64,000 nt of DNA, taken from the NCBI RefSeq assembly GCF_030362795.1, contig NZ_JAUCBM010000001.1, positions 434,001 through 498,000 of the forward strand, in the 5' to 3' direction. The translations under genes and the position numbers were made by a program. The notes under the pieces are model-generated. The model did no database searches. It was not told where the DNA came from and saw nothing but the letters and a program-made list of their open reading frames with translations. The stretch is from Pseudochrobactrum kiredjianiae (GTDB lineage Bacteria > Pseudomonadota > Alphaproteobacteria > Rhizobiales > Rhizobiaceae). Position 1 is the first letter of the stretch. The number at the start of each line of letters is the position of its first letter. Below are positions 34,670 through 43,067 of the stretch, one piece after another.

Positions 34670-35389
34670 TCAGTGGCTGTTGATGGCGAGTGGTTTTTGT
34701 CCGCTCAGCGCTTTATGCAGATGCACCATCATAGCGGCGGCAAAGAGCGGTGTCAGCAGATTGACAAGCGGTATCGCCATAAAACCGGCAATCACCATGC
34801 CGCCGAGGAAAACCGTGATCCGGTTTTCTTCACGGAAGGTTTTAGCGCCATCCTCGCCGCGATAGCGCATGGCTGCAAATTCAAAGAACTCACGCCCCAA
34901 AAGATACCCGTTGACGATGAAGAAGGCGATCAGGTTGACACCCGGTATTAGCAACATCAGCAATGCGAACAGGTTGCCGAGAATAACCACGACCAGAAAT
35001 TTGAGCGAATAAACCAGCGATCGACCAACCGGCATCGGGGTGCCAAGCGGCGCGTTGCTGTAATCCTCACGCTCGATAATCTCGGCCACATCATCAAGAA
35101 ACAGACCGGCAATCAATGCCGTGACCGGTGCGATCAGAAATGCCAATAGTAGCGCCAACACAAAACCCGCCGCAATGGCAGCAATCAGGCCAAACCAGCT
35201 TGTCCAGTCCGGCATGGTTGGTAACAGGTTTTCAAACCATGGCCATGCCAGCCAAAAGAAAAACTGCCGTACAAGCGCCCATAATGCGATCAGTGCCAAA
35301 AAGGTCAGGCCGAGAGACTTCCACAGGACCGAACGGAACTCCGGTGTTGGCAGGCGGTAGAGCGCATTCAGCGCGGCAGTCAGGATCAT
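34670..35389 (-). CDS. EI24/CysZ-like membrane protein
   Basis: A 239-residue inner-membrane protein with five to six hydrophobic segments. It matches the EI24 domain family, whose bacterial members include the sulfate permease CysZ. Visible family features are FLDDVAEIIEREDY, VNLIAFFIVNGYLLGREFFEF and MVIAGFMAIPLVNLLTPLFAAAMMVHL. In rhizobia it is annotated as a sulfate transporter family protein. Sulfate transport is plausible given the many cys genes 10-25 kb away, but they are not linked in an operon and function is not proven. Confidence 0.78.
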   Translation of the reverse strand: MILTAALNALYRLPTPEFRSVLWKSLGLTFLALIALWALVRQFFFWLAWPWFENLLPTMPDWTSWFGLIAAIAAGFVLALLLAFLIAPVTALIAGLFLDDVAEIIEREDYSNAPLGTPMPVGRSLVYSLKFLVVVILGNLFALLMLLIPGVNLIAFFIVNGYLLGREFFEFAAMRYRGEDGAKTFREENRITVFLGGMVIAGFMAIPLVNLLTPLFAAAMMVHLHKALSGQKPLAINSH

Positions 35390-35531
35390 CAGGGCTCCAT
35401 TGGTTTGTTTTCAGATAGATAGGAAGCCGTTGCAAGGGCAACAAGATGAGGTGATGAGGATATCAGACTGCTTTTTTCAAAATGAAAATCTCGTTCGGCT
35501 CTGGCAAAAACCACATTCCGTGATTAGAACT

Positions 35532-35577
35532 AGAGCATAACTCCTTAAACTTGGATCAGTTTAAGGAGTTATGCTCT
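35532..35577. repeat. Family A element, right palindrome alone, perfect
   Basis: AGAGCATAACTCCTTAAACT-TGGATC-AGTTTAAGGAGTTATGCTCT has perfect 20-bp arms around a 6-nt loop. Compared with other A copies (AATTCC/GGAATT) both arms have changed together to AACTCC/GGAGTT, which keeps the pairing. The left module is absent. Confidence 0.88.
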
Positions 35578-35645
35578 AATGCCGCAATGGATGTGAGGGC
35601 GTTCAGTTTTGCATCTGACTGCGAAATTTCACGGGAGTAAAAGCC

Positions 35646-36665
35646 ATTTCTGTCCCTAAATATGATGTGTTGTGTATCGGTAATGCGATTGTCGATATTC
35701 TGTCCCGCACCGAGGATAGTTTTCTTATTGAGAACGGTATCATAAAAGGTGCGATGAATCTGATTGATACCGAGAGAGCCGAGCTGCTTTACAGCCGCAA
35801 AGGCCCTGCGATTGAAGCATCAGGCGGCAGCGCCGGTAATACGGCGGCAGGCATTGCCAGCTTGGGCGGACGTTCCGCTTATTTTGGCAAGGTTGCAGCA
35901 GATGAGCTTGGCAAAATTTACACCCATGATATTCGCGGACAAGGTGTGGCTTTTGACACGCCCCCGCTTTTGGATGGTGCGCCAACCGCGCGATGCATGA
36001 TTTTTGTGACGCCTGATGGTGAGCGCTCCATGAACACCTATCTCGGAGCCTGCGTGGAACTGGGAATTGAAGATATCGAAAGCTCGAAGGTCAGCACCGC
36101 TCAGGTTGTTTATTTCGAGGGCTATTTGTGGGATCCGCCACGCGCCAAAGAAGCCATTCTGCTGGCAGCCAAAATTGCCCATGAGCATGGCCGAGAAGTG
36201 GCGATGACCCTATCCGATCCATTCTGTGTGGATCGTTACCGTGATGAATTTCTTGATCTGATGCGCAGCGGTGTTGTTGATATTGTTTTTGCCAATGAGG
36301 CAGAAGTGAAGTCGCTGTATCAGACATCGTCTTTTGAGACAGCACTTGAAGCACTGCGTAGTGATTGTAAACTGGCGGCTGTAACCCGTTCTGAAGACGG
36401 CTCCATTGTTCTGCGCGGCGATGAAACCGTAGAGATCAAAGCTATTGAGATTGATGCGCTGGTAGATACGACCGGTGCCGGTGATCTCTACGCGGCCGGT
36501 TTCCTCTTCGGCTATACCAATGGCTATACATTGGAAGAGAGCGGTAATTTCGGCTCGCTGGCTGCAGGCATTGTTATTCAGCAAATTGGTCCGCGCCCGA
36601 TGCATAATCTGAAAGAGCTTGCTGAGCAGTTTGGTCTTATTAGAGCGCATCCCGAAACGTGTTAA
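35646..36665 (+). CDS. Adenosine kinase-like PfkB family kinase, probable ATT start
   Basis: A roughly 339-residue PfkB-family kinase of the type annotated as adenosine kinase in alphaproteobacteria. It has YDVLCIGNAIVDILSRTED at the start, GGSAGNTAAGIASLGGRSAYFGKV, and the catalytic DTTGAGDLYAAGFLFG near residue 277. No ATG, GTG or TTG fits the expected N-terminus. The frame is closed by TGA at 35616, and GTG at 35667 would cut the first beta-strand. ATT at 35646 lies eight bases after GGGAG and gives the expected Y-D-V-L start. The last eight codons come from a family B repeat, so the C-terminus RAHPETC is not ancestral. Confidence 0.85.
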   Translation: MSVPKYDVLCIGNAIVDILSRTEDSFLIENGIIKGAMNLIDTERAELLYSRKGPAIEASGGSAGNTAAGIASLGGRSAYFGKVAADELGKIYTHDIRGQGVAFDTPPLLDGAPTARCMIFVTPDGERSMNTYLGACVELGIEDIESSKVSTAQVVYFEGYLWDPPRAKEAILLAAKIAHEHGREVAMTLSDPFCVDRYRDEFLDLMRSGVVDIVFANEAEVKSLYQTSSFETALEALRSDCKLAAVTRSEDGSIVLRGDETVEIKAIEIDALVDTTGAGDLYAAGFLFGYTNGYTLEESGNFGSLAAGIVIQQIGPRPMHNLKELAEQFGLIRAHPETC

Positions 36666-36743
36666 ACGGTTTTCGGAAAAGATGCGCGTTAAAACAAATG
36701 ATTAGAGCGCCGATCTGATCCAATCAGATTGAAACGCGCTCTA
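36642..36743 (+). repeat. Family B element overlapping the kinase gene 3' end
   Basis: AGAGCGCATCCCGAAACGTG...ACGGTTTTCGG, GATGCGCGTTAAAACAAATGATT, then AGAGCGCCGATCTGATCC...TTGAAACGCGCTCT. The first 24 bases are coding and include the TAA of the kinase gene. Confidence 0.87.
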
Positions 36744-36756
36744 AAGCATGAAAATG

Positions 36757-36786
36757 AAACGGGGAGCTTTTTGCTCCCCTGTTTTT
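36757..36786. terminator. Terminator between kinase and TRIC-family genes
   Basis: GGGGAGC-TTTTT-GCTCCCC followed by TGTTTTTATT; on the other strand by CGTTTCATTTT. It lies between convergent genes. Confidence 0.85.
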
Positions 36787-37444
36787 ATTCGTCGCGCACG
36801 ATACCGTCGCGTTTAAGTTCTTCTTCCGTGCGTCCGCGCCGCGCTTTATGCGCAGGCAGCATCCAGCCATATTGCAGGGCGCCACCGCGGATCAGGAATG
36901 CGATTGCGGTGCCGGAGAGTACGGAAACGATGGTGGGGACGTTTAACATTTCCAGCGCCACAAAAGTACAGGCACCGGCAAGAGCTGCGGAAATATAGAT
37001 TTCGCGGCGCATCAAAACCGAAGGTTGACCAGACATAATATCACGCATCACGCCGCCCAGCGTTGCGGTGAAAACTCCGGCGACAATCGCGACCCATGCG
37101 TTAAAGCCGAGCTGCAAGGCTTTTTCTGCCCCCATCACACTGAACATCGCCATACCAACCGCATCAAGCCAGAGCAGAATGCGATAACGCGATTCAACAC
37201 GGTGTGCGGTAAAATAGACCAGAACTGCGGCACAGGTGCCGATCAGCAGATAGAGCGGCTCGCGCACCCAGTTGACCGGCGTATTGCCCAGTACCAGATC
37301 ACGGATCGTGCCGCCGCCGACAGCAGTCATATTGGCTAGAAAAATAAAACCAATAATATCAAGCCGGCAGCGCGAGGCAGCAAGCGCACCGGTTGCGGCA
37401 AAGACAAAGACACCGGCATAGTCGAGAAAATCGATAAATGTCAT
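36785..37444 (-). CDS. Trimeric intracellular cation channel (TRIC/UPF0126) family protein
   Basis: A 219-residue membrane protein with seven hydrophobic segments built from two UPF0126 repeats. Each repeat carries a glycine-rich motif: MTAVGGGTIRDLVLGNTP and FTATLGGVMRDIMSGQPS, which kink the pore helices in prokaryotic TRIC channels. Homologues conduct monovalent cations; YicG-like proteins have also been linked to glycine uptake. Length and motifs are complete. The C-terminal tail is charged and cytoplasmic. It is transcribed alone. Confidence 0.88.
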   Translation of the reverse strand: MTFIDFLDYAGVFVFAATGALAASRCRLDIIGFIFLANMTAVGGGTIRDLVLGNTPVNWVREPLYLLIGTCAAVLVYFTAHRVESRYRILLWLDAVGMAMFSVMGAEKALQLGFNAWVAIVAGVFTATLGGVMRDIMSGQPSVLMRREIYISAALAGACTFVALEMLNVPTIVSVLSGTAIAFLIRGGALQYGWMLPAHKARRGRTEEELKRDGIVRDE

Positions 37445-37494
37445 ATTTGCCTTTCAGTGAGAGACGAAAACAGCAGTGCTGTATTAATATTATG

Positions 37495-37597
37495 AGAGCG
37501 CCGTCTGCCATACTTGGCACGCAAAGGTCGCTCTAAGGCTCTGATTTGACGCGCTTCTTGTCCGAAAACCGTTTCACACTTTTCGGGATGCGCTCTA
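37495..37597 (-). repeat. Composite repeat: A left module joined to reverse B left module
   Basis: 37495-37534 is a family A left module (AGAGCGCCGTCTGCC...GGCACGCAAAGGTCGCTCT). 37547-37597 is a family B left module in reverse (ACGCGCTTCTTGTCCGAAAACCG...CTTTTCGGGATGCGCTCTA). Together they make one block of the usual 103 bp, as if modules had been exchanged. Confidence 0.82.
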
Positions 37598-37627
37598 AAA
37601 TAGGCTATTCTGCATGCCACAGACAAT

Positions 37628-37664
37628 AAAAAGCGGACGCAGAGAAAGCTCTGCGCCCGTTTTT
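37628..37664 (-). terminator. Terminator of grpE
   Basis: CGCAGAG-AAAG-CTCTGCG with further CGG/CCG pairing. On the minus strand a TTTTTATTG run follows. Confidence 0.85.
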
Positions 37665-37711
37665 GTCTTTTCATTGAGCGACATATACCATGCCGCAATG
37701 TCAGAATGTTA

Positions 37712-38359
37712 TTATTCTTTAGGACCACCGCGTGAAACGCCAACCATCGCCGGACGCAGCACACGATCACCGATAGCGTAGCCGGTCTGCATAACCTGTA
37801 CGACCGTGTTGTTCGGTACTTCCACGTTTGGCACTTCAAAAATTGCCTGATGGAAGTTCGGGTCGAACTTCTGGCCCTCAGGTGCAATCTGTGTCACGCC
37901 ATGGCGCTCCAGAGTGTTCAGCATCGCGCGTTCGGTCATTTCCACGCCTTCAGCCAATGCTTTGAGGCTTGGATCGGTTTCCAGAGCGTCAGCAGGGATA
38001 GCATCCAGAGCGCGGCGCAGATTGTCTGAGACTGAGAGCATGTCACGCGCAAAATTAGTGGTCGCATAGGTTTTTGCGTCCTGAATTTCGCGGGCAGTAC
38101 GCTTGCGCAGATTTTCCATGTCCGCAGCCAGACGCAGCATCTGATCTTTCAGCGCATTGTTCGCAACCTGCAGCTCAGCCAGCGGGCTGATTGCATCATC
38201 GTCCAGCGCTGCATCTTCTTCAGCTTCCGCAACTGCTTCATCTTTGCGTGCTTTCAGAAAATCATCAGCGGCACGCTTCAGAGCATCACGGTCACGCGGA
38301 TTGTTAAGATCGCGCTGGCCAAGGTCCGGGGTTTCGCCGTTTTTGTTTTCGTCAGCCAT
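37712..38359 (-). CDS. grpE: GrpE, nucleotide exchange factor for DnaK
   Basis: A 215-residue cochaperone that releases ADP from DnaK. The acidic N-terminus (about residues 1-60) is followed by a long coiled-coil ([28 protein letters not shown]) used for dimerisation. The C-terminal beta-domain holds [30 protein letters not shown] and the GrpE signature ending in [15 protein letters not shown]. It follows hrcA on the minus strand after 106 bp, in which an RpoH-type promoter can be read. dnaK and dnaJ are not in the window. Confidence 0.96.
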   Translation of the reverse strand: MADENKNGETPDLGQRDLNNPRDRDALKRAADDFLKARKDEAVAEAEEDAALDDDAISPLAELQVANNALKDQMLRLAADMENLRKRTAREIQDAKTYATTNFARDMLSVSDNLRRALDAIPADALETDPSLKALAEGVEMTERAMLNTLERHGVTQIAPEGQKFDPNFHQAIFEVPNVEVPNNTVVQVMQTGYAIGDRVLRPAMVGVSRGGPKE

Positions 38360-38392
38360 TATTCTCTTCCGTCTTGAATCATCTTGTCTGGG

Positions 38393-38421
38393 ATATCGAT
38401 GTTTGTGTGCTGAAAATCAAG
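38393..38421 (-). promoter_or_regulatory. RpoH-type promoter of grpE
   Basis: On the minus strand CTTGAT (38416-38421) and CGATAT (38393-38398) are separated by exactly 17 bases, 34 bp before the grpE start codon. It differs from the hsp20 promoter by one base in each box. Confidence 0.7.
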
Positions 38422-38465
38422 ACCGTCCCTCTGTGGCGCGGCAAATTAACAGGCAAATTTAAATT

Positions 38466-39551
38466 TTAGCCCCGTAAGAGGCGCGAAACCAGTGAGGCCG
38501 TATAGTCAACCATCGGTACGATACGAGCATAATTGAGCCTTGTCGGGCCGATGACACCAAGCGCACCGATTACCCGTTGTTCGGAGTCACGATAAGGCGC
38601 AACCACCAGTGAGGAGCCGGACAGGGAGAATAACTTGTTCTCGGAACCGATAAAAATCCGCACGCCGGAACCAGCTTCTGCCAGATCGAGCAGTTGGATC
38701 ATGCCTTCTTTGGTTTCCAGATCGTCAAACAGTAGGCGCAACCGCTCCAGATCATCCTGTGCGGAAATGTTTTCCAGAAGGTTGGAACGTCCGCGCACAA
38801 TCAGTCGCGTCTGCTGGTCGCTGGCCGCACCGCTCCAGATAGCAAGTCCCTGTTCCACCAGATGTTGGGACAGGCTGTCGAGCGCCTGACGGGTTTCTTC
38901 GCGCAAGGTCGCAATCTGTGTGCGGGCTTCGGCAAGGGTCTTGCCGTGAATATGGGCATTAAGGAAATTCGAGGCTTCAATCAGCTGCGAGGAGGTGACG
39001 CCTGCGGGCAGATCAATGACACGGTTTTCCACATCGCCGCTTTGGGTGACCATCACCGCCAAAGCGCGGGTTGGTTCAAGGCGCACAAATTCAATATGTT
39101 TGAGCGCACCTTCAGCTTTAGTTGCCAGCACCAGACCGGCACCGCGTGACAGGCCGGAGAGGATCTGGCTGGCTTCAGTCAGCACATGCTCGACAGAATT
39201 ATTGTGTCCGGCGGCACGTACCTGATGTTCAATGCTGCTGCGCTCATCGGCAGGCAGGTCGCTGACCTCCATAAAGGCATCGACAAAGAAGCGTAAGCCC
39301 AACTGGGTCGGCATGCGTCCGGCAGAAATATGCGGCGAATAGACCAGTCCCAGATGTTCGAGATCGCTCATCACATTGCGGATGGTCGCCGGTGACAGGG
39401 ATAAAGGCAGCAAACGTGAAAGATGACGCGAACCGACCGGCTCACCGTCATTCAGATAGCTCTCAACAATGCGCTGGAAAATATCGCGCGACCGCTGATC
39501 CAGCACTTGTAAAGGGGCATGCAGATTATCGGCACGCTCTGATCTGATCAT
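38466..39551 (-). CDS. hrcA: Heat-inducible transcription repressor HrcA
   Basis: A 361-residue repressor that binds CIRCE operators of groESL-type operons and is tuned by GroEL. The N-terminal winged helix includes [37 protein letters not shown]. The central and C-terminal parts match HrcA ([24 protein letters not shown] and [27 protein letters not shown]). The gene order hrcA-grpE is usual. No CIRCE inverted repeat was found next to hrcA or grpE, so neither appears to be directly controlled by HrcA here. It diverges from rph. Confidence 0.95.
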   Translation of the reverse strand: MIRSERADNLHAPLQVLDQRSRDIFQRIVESYLNDGEPVGSRHLSRLLPLSLSPATIRNVMSDLEHLGLVYSPHISAGRMPTQLGLRFFVDAFMEVSDLPADERSSIEHQVRAAGHNNSVEHVLTEASQILSGLSRGAGLVLATKAEGALKHIEFVRLEPTRALAVMVTQSGDVENRVIDLPAGVTSSQLIEASNFLNAHIHGKTLAEARTQIATLREETRQALDSLSQHLVEQGLAIWSGAASDQQTRLIVRGRSNLLENISAQDDLERLRLLFDDLETKEGMIQLLDLAEAGSGVRIFIGSENKLFSLSGSSLVVAPYRDSEQRVIGALGVIGPTRLNYARIVPMVDYTASLVSRLLRG

Positions 39552-39669
39552 TCGTCAATTTGCTCCGTTGATATGCAATATATAGGCTATTGTCATGCGG
39601 GGGCAAAGGGCAGGATCGGTTGTTTGCGTGTTTAGTCGCCGATTTTCCTTTAAATTTCGCCACTTCAGT

Positions 39670-39804
39670 ACAGAGTGGTTTATTTTAAAACCACTCTGTC
39701 TCTTTGCTTGACGCAGTTTCGGACGGATCGTAGCGGGGTAGGGAAATAGTCCGGCGAACTATTTTCCCCGCGAAGGCGGTTCCACTTTTCCTGAAACTGC
39801 TCTA
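39670..39804 (-). repeat. Enlarged family B-like element, reverse orientation
   Basis: A right-type palindrome ACAGAGTGGTTT-ATTTTA-AAACCACTCTGT (39670-39699, perfect 12-bp arms) is followed by a left-type module. That module is framed by GCAGTTTC / GAAACTGC and includes GGCGGTTCCACTTTTC. An internal GCGGGG...CTATTTTCCCCGC hairpin enlarges the usual length to about 135 bp. It lies between hrcA and rph; the rest of this 344 bp gap shows no gene. Confidence 0.65.
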
Positions 39805-39895
39805 GAAGCAAAACAAATGCCTTTCAAAGGTGTCATCAGATTATAATCAGGCTGCCGTAAGTTTTTTGGGCGGCATTGTTTTAAAAGGAAAATCC

Positions 39896-40612
39896 ATGCG
39901 TCCATCCAAACGCGCTCCGGACGAAATGCGTGCAATCTCTTTTGAACGCGGCATTTCCAAACATGCGGAAGGCTCCTGCCTCGTCAAATTCGGCGATACT
40001 CATGTGCTGTGCACCGCGAGCCTTGAAGAAAAGGTTCCGGGCTGGATGCGCAATAGCGGCAAAGGTTGGGTCACTGCGGAATATGGCATGCTGCCACGCT
40101 CGACCGGCGATCGTATGCGCCGTGAAGCCGCCTCGGGCAAGCAGGGTGGCCGCACACAGGAAATTCAGCGTTTGATCGGCCGTTCCCTTCGTGCCGTTGT
40201 TGATATGCAGGCACTGGGTGAATATCAGATCACTGTTGACTGCGATGTTATTCAGGCCGATGGCGGTACACGCACTGCGGCCATTACCGGTGGCTGGGTT
40301 GCTCTGCATGATTGCCTGCGCTGGATGGAAGCCCGCCAGATGGTCAAAGTCGACAAGGTTCTTAAAGACCATGTTGCTGCTATTTCTTGCGGTATTTATG
40401 AAGGCACACCGGTGATCGATCTCGATTATCCGGAGGATTCAACAGCGCAGACCGATGCGAATTTCGTGATGACCGGTCGCGGCGGTATTGTGGAAGTGCA
40501 GGGCACTGCTGAAGGTGAGCCATTCTCGGATGAAGAATTTGCTTCTCTGATGCTGCTGGCACGCAATGGTATTAAGCGTCTGGTTGACCTGCAGAAAATG
40601 GCTGTTTCTTAA
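39896..40612 (+). CDS. rph: Ribonuclease PH
   Basis: A 238-residue phosphorolytic 3'-5' exoribonuclease that trims tRNA precursors. It begins [20 protein letters not shown], then has [24 protein letters not shown] and the catalytic region [22 protein letters not shown]. Phosphate contacts sit in the GGTRTA segment. Length is standard, with no sign of the frameshift known in some E. coli strains. The ATG at 39896 follows AAAAGGAAAA. It is divergent from hrcA, a common arrangement in alphaproteobacteria. Confidence 0.96.
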   Translation: MRPSKRAPDEMRAISFERGISKHAEGSCLVKFGDTHVLCTASLEEKVPGWMRNSGKGWVTAEYGMLPRSTGDRMRREAASGKQGGRTQEIQRLIGRSLRAVVDMQALGEYQITVDCDVIQADGGTRTAAITGGWVALHDCLRWMEARQMVKVDKVLKDHVAAISCGIYEGTPVIDLDYPEDSTAQTDANFVMTGRGGIVEVQGTAEGEPFSDEEFASLMLLARNGIKRLVDLQKMAVS

Positions 40613-40756
40613 ATCAGCTGGAGCTGGCCGGAATGCAAAATGAATTATCCAATTATTTTATTGGATAATTCACCCGATCGTGAGCGGAAACTGATTTCGA
40701 ACCTGTTATAAGGGGAGACAGTTTTCGTGTTCATGATTATTGAAAGGGCATTCATT

Positions 40757-41182
40757 ATGCAAACCGGACAATTGAAACCAACACAGATACTTGAATCTGC
40801 GCTCTATGTGCGCGATATCGAAGAGGCTGTGCAGTTCTACCGCGATATTCTGGGGCTGGAGCTGGCTTTACCGCATAATCATCGCAATGCTTTTTTCCGC
40901 TGCGGTACAGGGATTTTGCTGGTTTTTGATGCAAAAGAAACCGTAAAACCGGCACCGGAAGGCGCGTTGCCGATCCCGACCCATGGTACGACCGGTGCAG
41001 GCCATATGTGTTTTGCCGCCAGCCGTGAGCAGATCGCGGAGTGGAAACAGCATTTTGCGAAGCATGGCATAGAGATTGAGCGTGAATTTGACTGGCCGAA
41101 TGGCGCGCGCTCCCTTTACATCCGCGACCCTTCCGGTAATTCACTGGAATTCGCTGAACCCAAATTATGGAATAATGGATAA
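40757..41182 (+). CDS. VOC/glyoxalase superfamily protein
   Basis: A 141-residue protein of the vicinal oxygen chelate fold. Two beta-alpha-beta-beta-beta units are visible: [26 protein letters not shown] at the start and [20 protein letters not shown] at the end, the latter supplying a likely metal-binding glutamate. A histidine in [11 protein letters not shown] is a second candidate ligand. Members are lyases, dioxygenases or resistance proteins; no specific reaction can be named. It overlaps or abuts the rdgB start, so the two genes, and hemW after them, probably form an operon. Confidence 0.83.
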   Translation: MQTGQLKPTQILESALYVRDIEEAVQFYRDILGLELALPHNHRNAFFRCGTGILLVFDAKETVKPAPEGALPIPTHGTTGAGHMCFAASREQIAEWKQHFAKHGIEIEREFDWPNGARSLYIRDPSGNSLEFAEPKLWNNG

Positions 41183-41186
41183 ACTG

Positions 41187-41840
41187 ATGAGAGAGCTGAA
41201 CAAAGGCAAACTGGTTGTTGCAAGTCACAATGCAGGCAAGCTGAAAGAGTTTGCGGATCTGATCGGACCTTTCGGTTTTGATACCCAGTCTGCCGGTCAG
41301 CTTGGTCTGCCTGAGCCGGATGAAACCGGCACAACCTTTGAGCAAAATGCTTATATCAAAGCTTTTGCTGCGGCTGAAGCAACTGGTCTGCCGGCTCTCT
41401 CGGATGATTCCGGCATGATGGTGGATGCGCTGGGTGGTGAGCCTGGTGTTTATACCGCCAATTGGGCGGAACTGCCGGATGGCAGCCGCGATTTCAATAT
41501 GGCGATGGGCAAAGTGATTGATAAGCTTGCAGCCGCAGGCGCATTGCAGCCGGAACAGCGCAAAGGCCGTTTTGTCTCCGTGATTTGCCTGTGCTGGCCG
41601 GATGGTCATGCTGAATATTACCGCGGTGAAGTGGAAGGCCAGATTGTAACGCCACGCGGCAATGACGGCTTTGGTTTTGACCCGCTGTTCCTGCCGGACG
41701 GTTATGACAAGACATTCGGTGAAATGACTGCAACGGAAAAACATGGCTGGAAGCCGGGCGATGCGCAAGCCTTGTCGCATCGCGCACGCGCTTTCAAACT
41801 CTTTGCTGAAGCGAAGTTCGCACCTGTGGATGTGAAATAA
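41187..41840 (+). CDS. rdgB: XTP/dITP pyrophosphatase (RdgB/HAM1)
   Basis: A 217-residue house-cleaning enzyme that hydrolyses dITP, XTP and related purine nucleotides to keep them out of DNA. It begins [21 protein letters not shown], the family nucleotide-binding start. [23 protein letters not shown] and [15 protein letters not shown] follow. The start was set at ATG 41187 because homologues begin near the [13 protein letters not shown] segment; an ATG at 41175 is in frame. hemW follows with stop and start overlapping by one base (TAATG). Confidence 0.94.
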   Translation: MRELNKGKLVVASHNAGKLKEFADLIGPFGFDTQSAGQLGLPEPDETGTTFEQNAYIKAFAAAEATGLPALSDDSGMMVDALGGEPGVYTANWAELPDGSRDFNMAMGKVIDKLAAAGALQPEQRKGRFVSVICLCWPDGHAEYYRGEVEGQIVTPRGNDGFGFDPLFLPDGYDKTFGEMTATEKHGWKPGDAQALSHRARAFKLFAEAKFAPVDVK

Positions 41841-43048
41841 TGCAGTCCCTGTCTGCTGCCGCTTCAGAGACCGCACGTCCGCTGCCTATTTTGCAGACAG
41901 ACGGGGATCATGCTTTTGGCATTTATCTGCATTGGCCGTTTTGCATGGCGAAGTGCCCTTATTGCGATTTCAATTCGCATGTGCGGCATCAGCCGGTTGA
42001 TCAGCCGCGTTTCGCGCAGAGTTTTTTGCGCGAGATGGCGACTTTGCGTGAGCGCACCGGCCCGCGCACAGTGACCAGTATTTTTCTTGGCGGCGGCACA
42101 CCTTCGCTGATGCAGCCGCAGACTGTCGGTGCTTTGCTGGATGGTATCGCCAAATACTGGTCTGTGGCGGATGATATTGAAGTGTCATTGGAAGCCAATC
42201 CGACCAGTGTGGAAGCAGACCGTTTTCGCGGATACCGCGCTGCCGGTGTCAATCGCGTATCGCTCGGCGTGCAGGCGCTGAATGACCGTGACCTCAAGCG
42301 GCTCGGCCGGTTGCACTCCGTGGCTGAAGCGAAAGTAGCAATTGGTCTGGCACGTGAGATTTTCCCGCGCTTATCCTTCGATCTGATTTATGCCCGCCCA
42401 GACCAGAGCATTGCCGACTGGAATGCGGAACTGCGTGAGGCTGTAGCACTCGCTGCTGATCATTTGTCGCTCTATCAGCTGACGATTGAAGAAGGCACGC
42501 AGTTCTATAATCTCTGGAAGGCGGGTAAACTGACCACGCCTGATCCTGATCATGCGGCGGCGCTCTATGAAGAAACCCAGCGGGTCACGAGCGAACTCGG
42601 ACTGCCTGCCTATGAGATTTCCAACCATGCGGTGAAGGGACGTGAGTCCCAGCATAATCTGGTCTATTGGCGCTATGGCGAATATGTCGGCATTGGCCCC
42701 GGTGCCCATGGTCGTTTTCGCGAAAACGGTGCGCGCACTGTTACGATGACCGAGAAACATCCGGAAACATGGGTGGATAAAGTGGAATCTTCCGGCCATG
42801 GTATTATCGAAGAAGAATATCTGACGCCCGAGCAGGAAGGCGACGAGTTTCTAATGATGGGGTTGCGTCTGAAAGAGGGCGTTGATCTTAACCGCTATCA
42901 GAAACTGACCGGCCATGGTTTGAAACCGGAGCGGCTTGCTTCGTTGCAGGAGCAGAATTTTCTGCAAGTGCTGGACGGTAATTTCCTGCGTGCAACACCG
43001 GACGGTGCTTTGCTGCTCAATACGCTGGTTGCGGAACTGACTGCCTGA
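41840..43048 (+). CDS. hemW: Radical SAM heme chaperone HemW
   Basis: A 402-residue radical SAM protein formerly annotated as oxygen-independent coproporphyrinogen oxidase. The cluster motif is FCMAKCPYCDFNSH near residues 35-45, with C-x3-C-x2-C. GGGTPSLMQ supplies the SAM-binding GGE-like motif. The C-terminal HemW domain includes HNLVYWRYGEYVGIGPGAHGR. HemW members lack residues needed for coproporphyrinogen oxidation and instead deliver heme. The rdgB-hemW pairing is widely conserved. rsmI starts 20 bp after it. Confidence 0.93.
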   Translation: MQSLSAAASETARPLPILQTDGDHAFGIYLHWPFCMAKCPYCDFNSHVRHQPVDQPRFAQSFLREMATLRERTGPRTVTSIFLGGGTPSLMQPQTVGALLDGIAKYWSVADDIEVSLEANPTSVEADRFRGYRAAGVNRVSLGVQALNDRDLKRLGRLHSVAEAKVAIGLAREIFPRLSFDLIYARPDQSIADWNAELREAVALAADHLSLYQLTIEEGTQFYNLWKAGKLTTPDPDHAAALYEETQRVTSELGLPAYEISNHAVKGRESQHNLVYWRYGEYVGIGPGAHGRFRENGARTVTMTEKHPETWVDKVESSGHGIIEEEYLTPEQEGDEFLMMGLRLKEGVDLNRYQKLTGHGLKPERLASLQEQNFLQVLDGNFLRATPDGALLLNTLVAELTA

Positions 43049-43067
43049 ATTTTGATAAGGATATGTT

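Noticed and set aside
38360-39895. CIRCE operator near hrcA or grpE
   Set aside because: No TTAGCACTC...GAGTGCTAA inverted repeat is present in the flanking non-coding regions.
40755-41876. Long minus-strand open frame across the VOC and rdgB genes
   Set aside because: Both plus-strand genes have clear family motifs. The antisense frame has low-complexity His/Arg/Gln composition and no motif.
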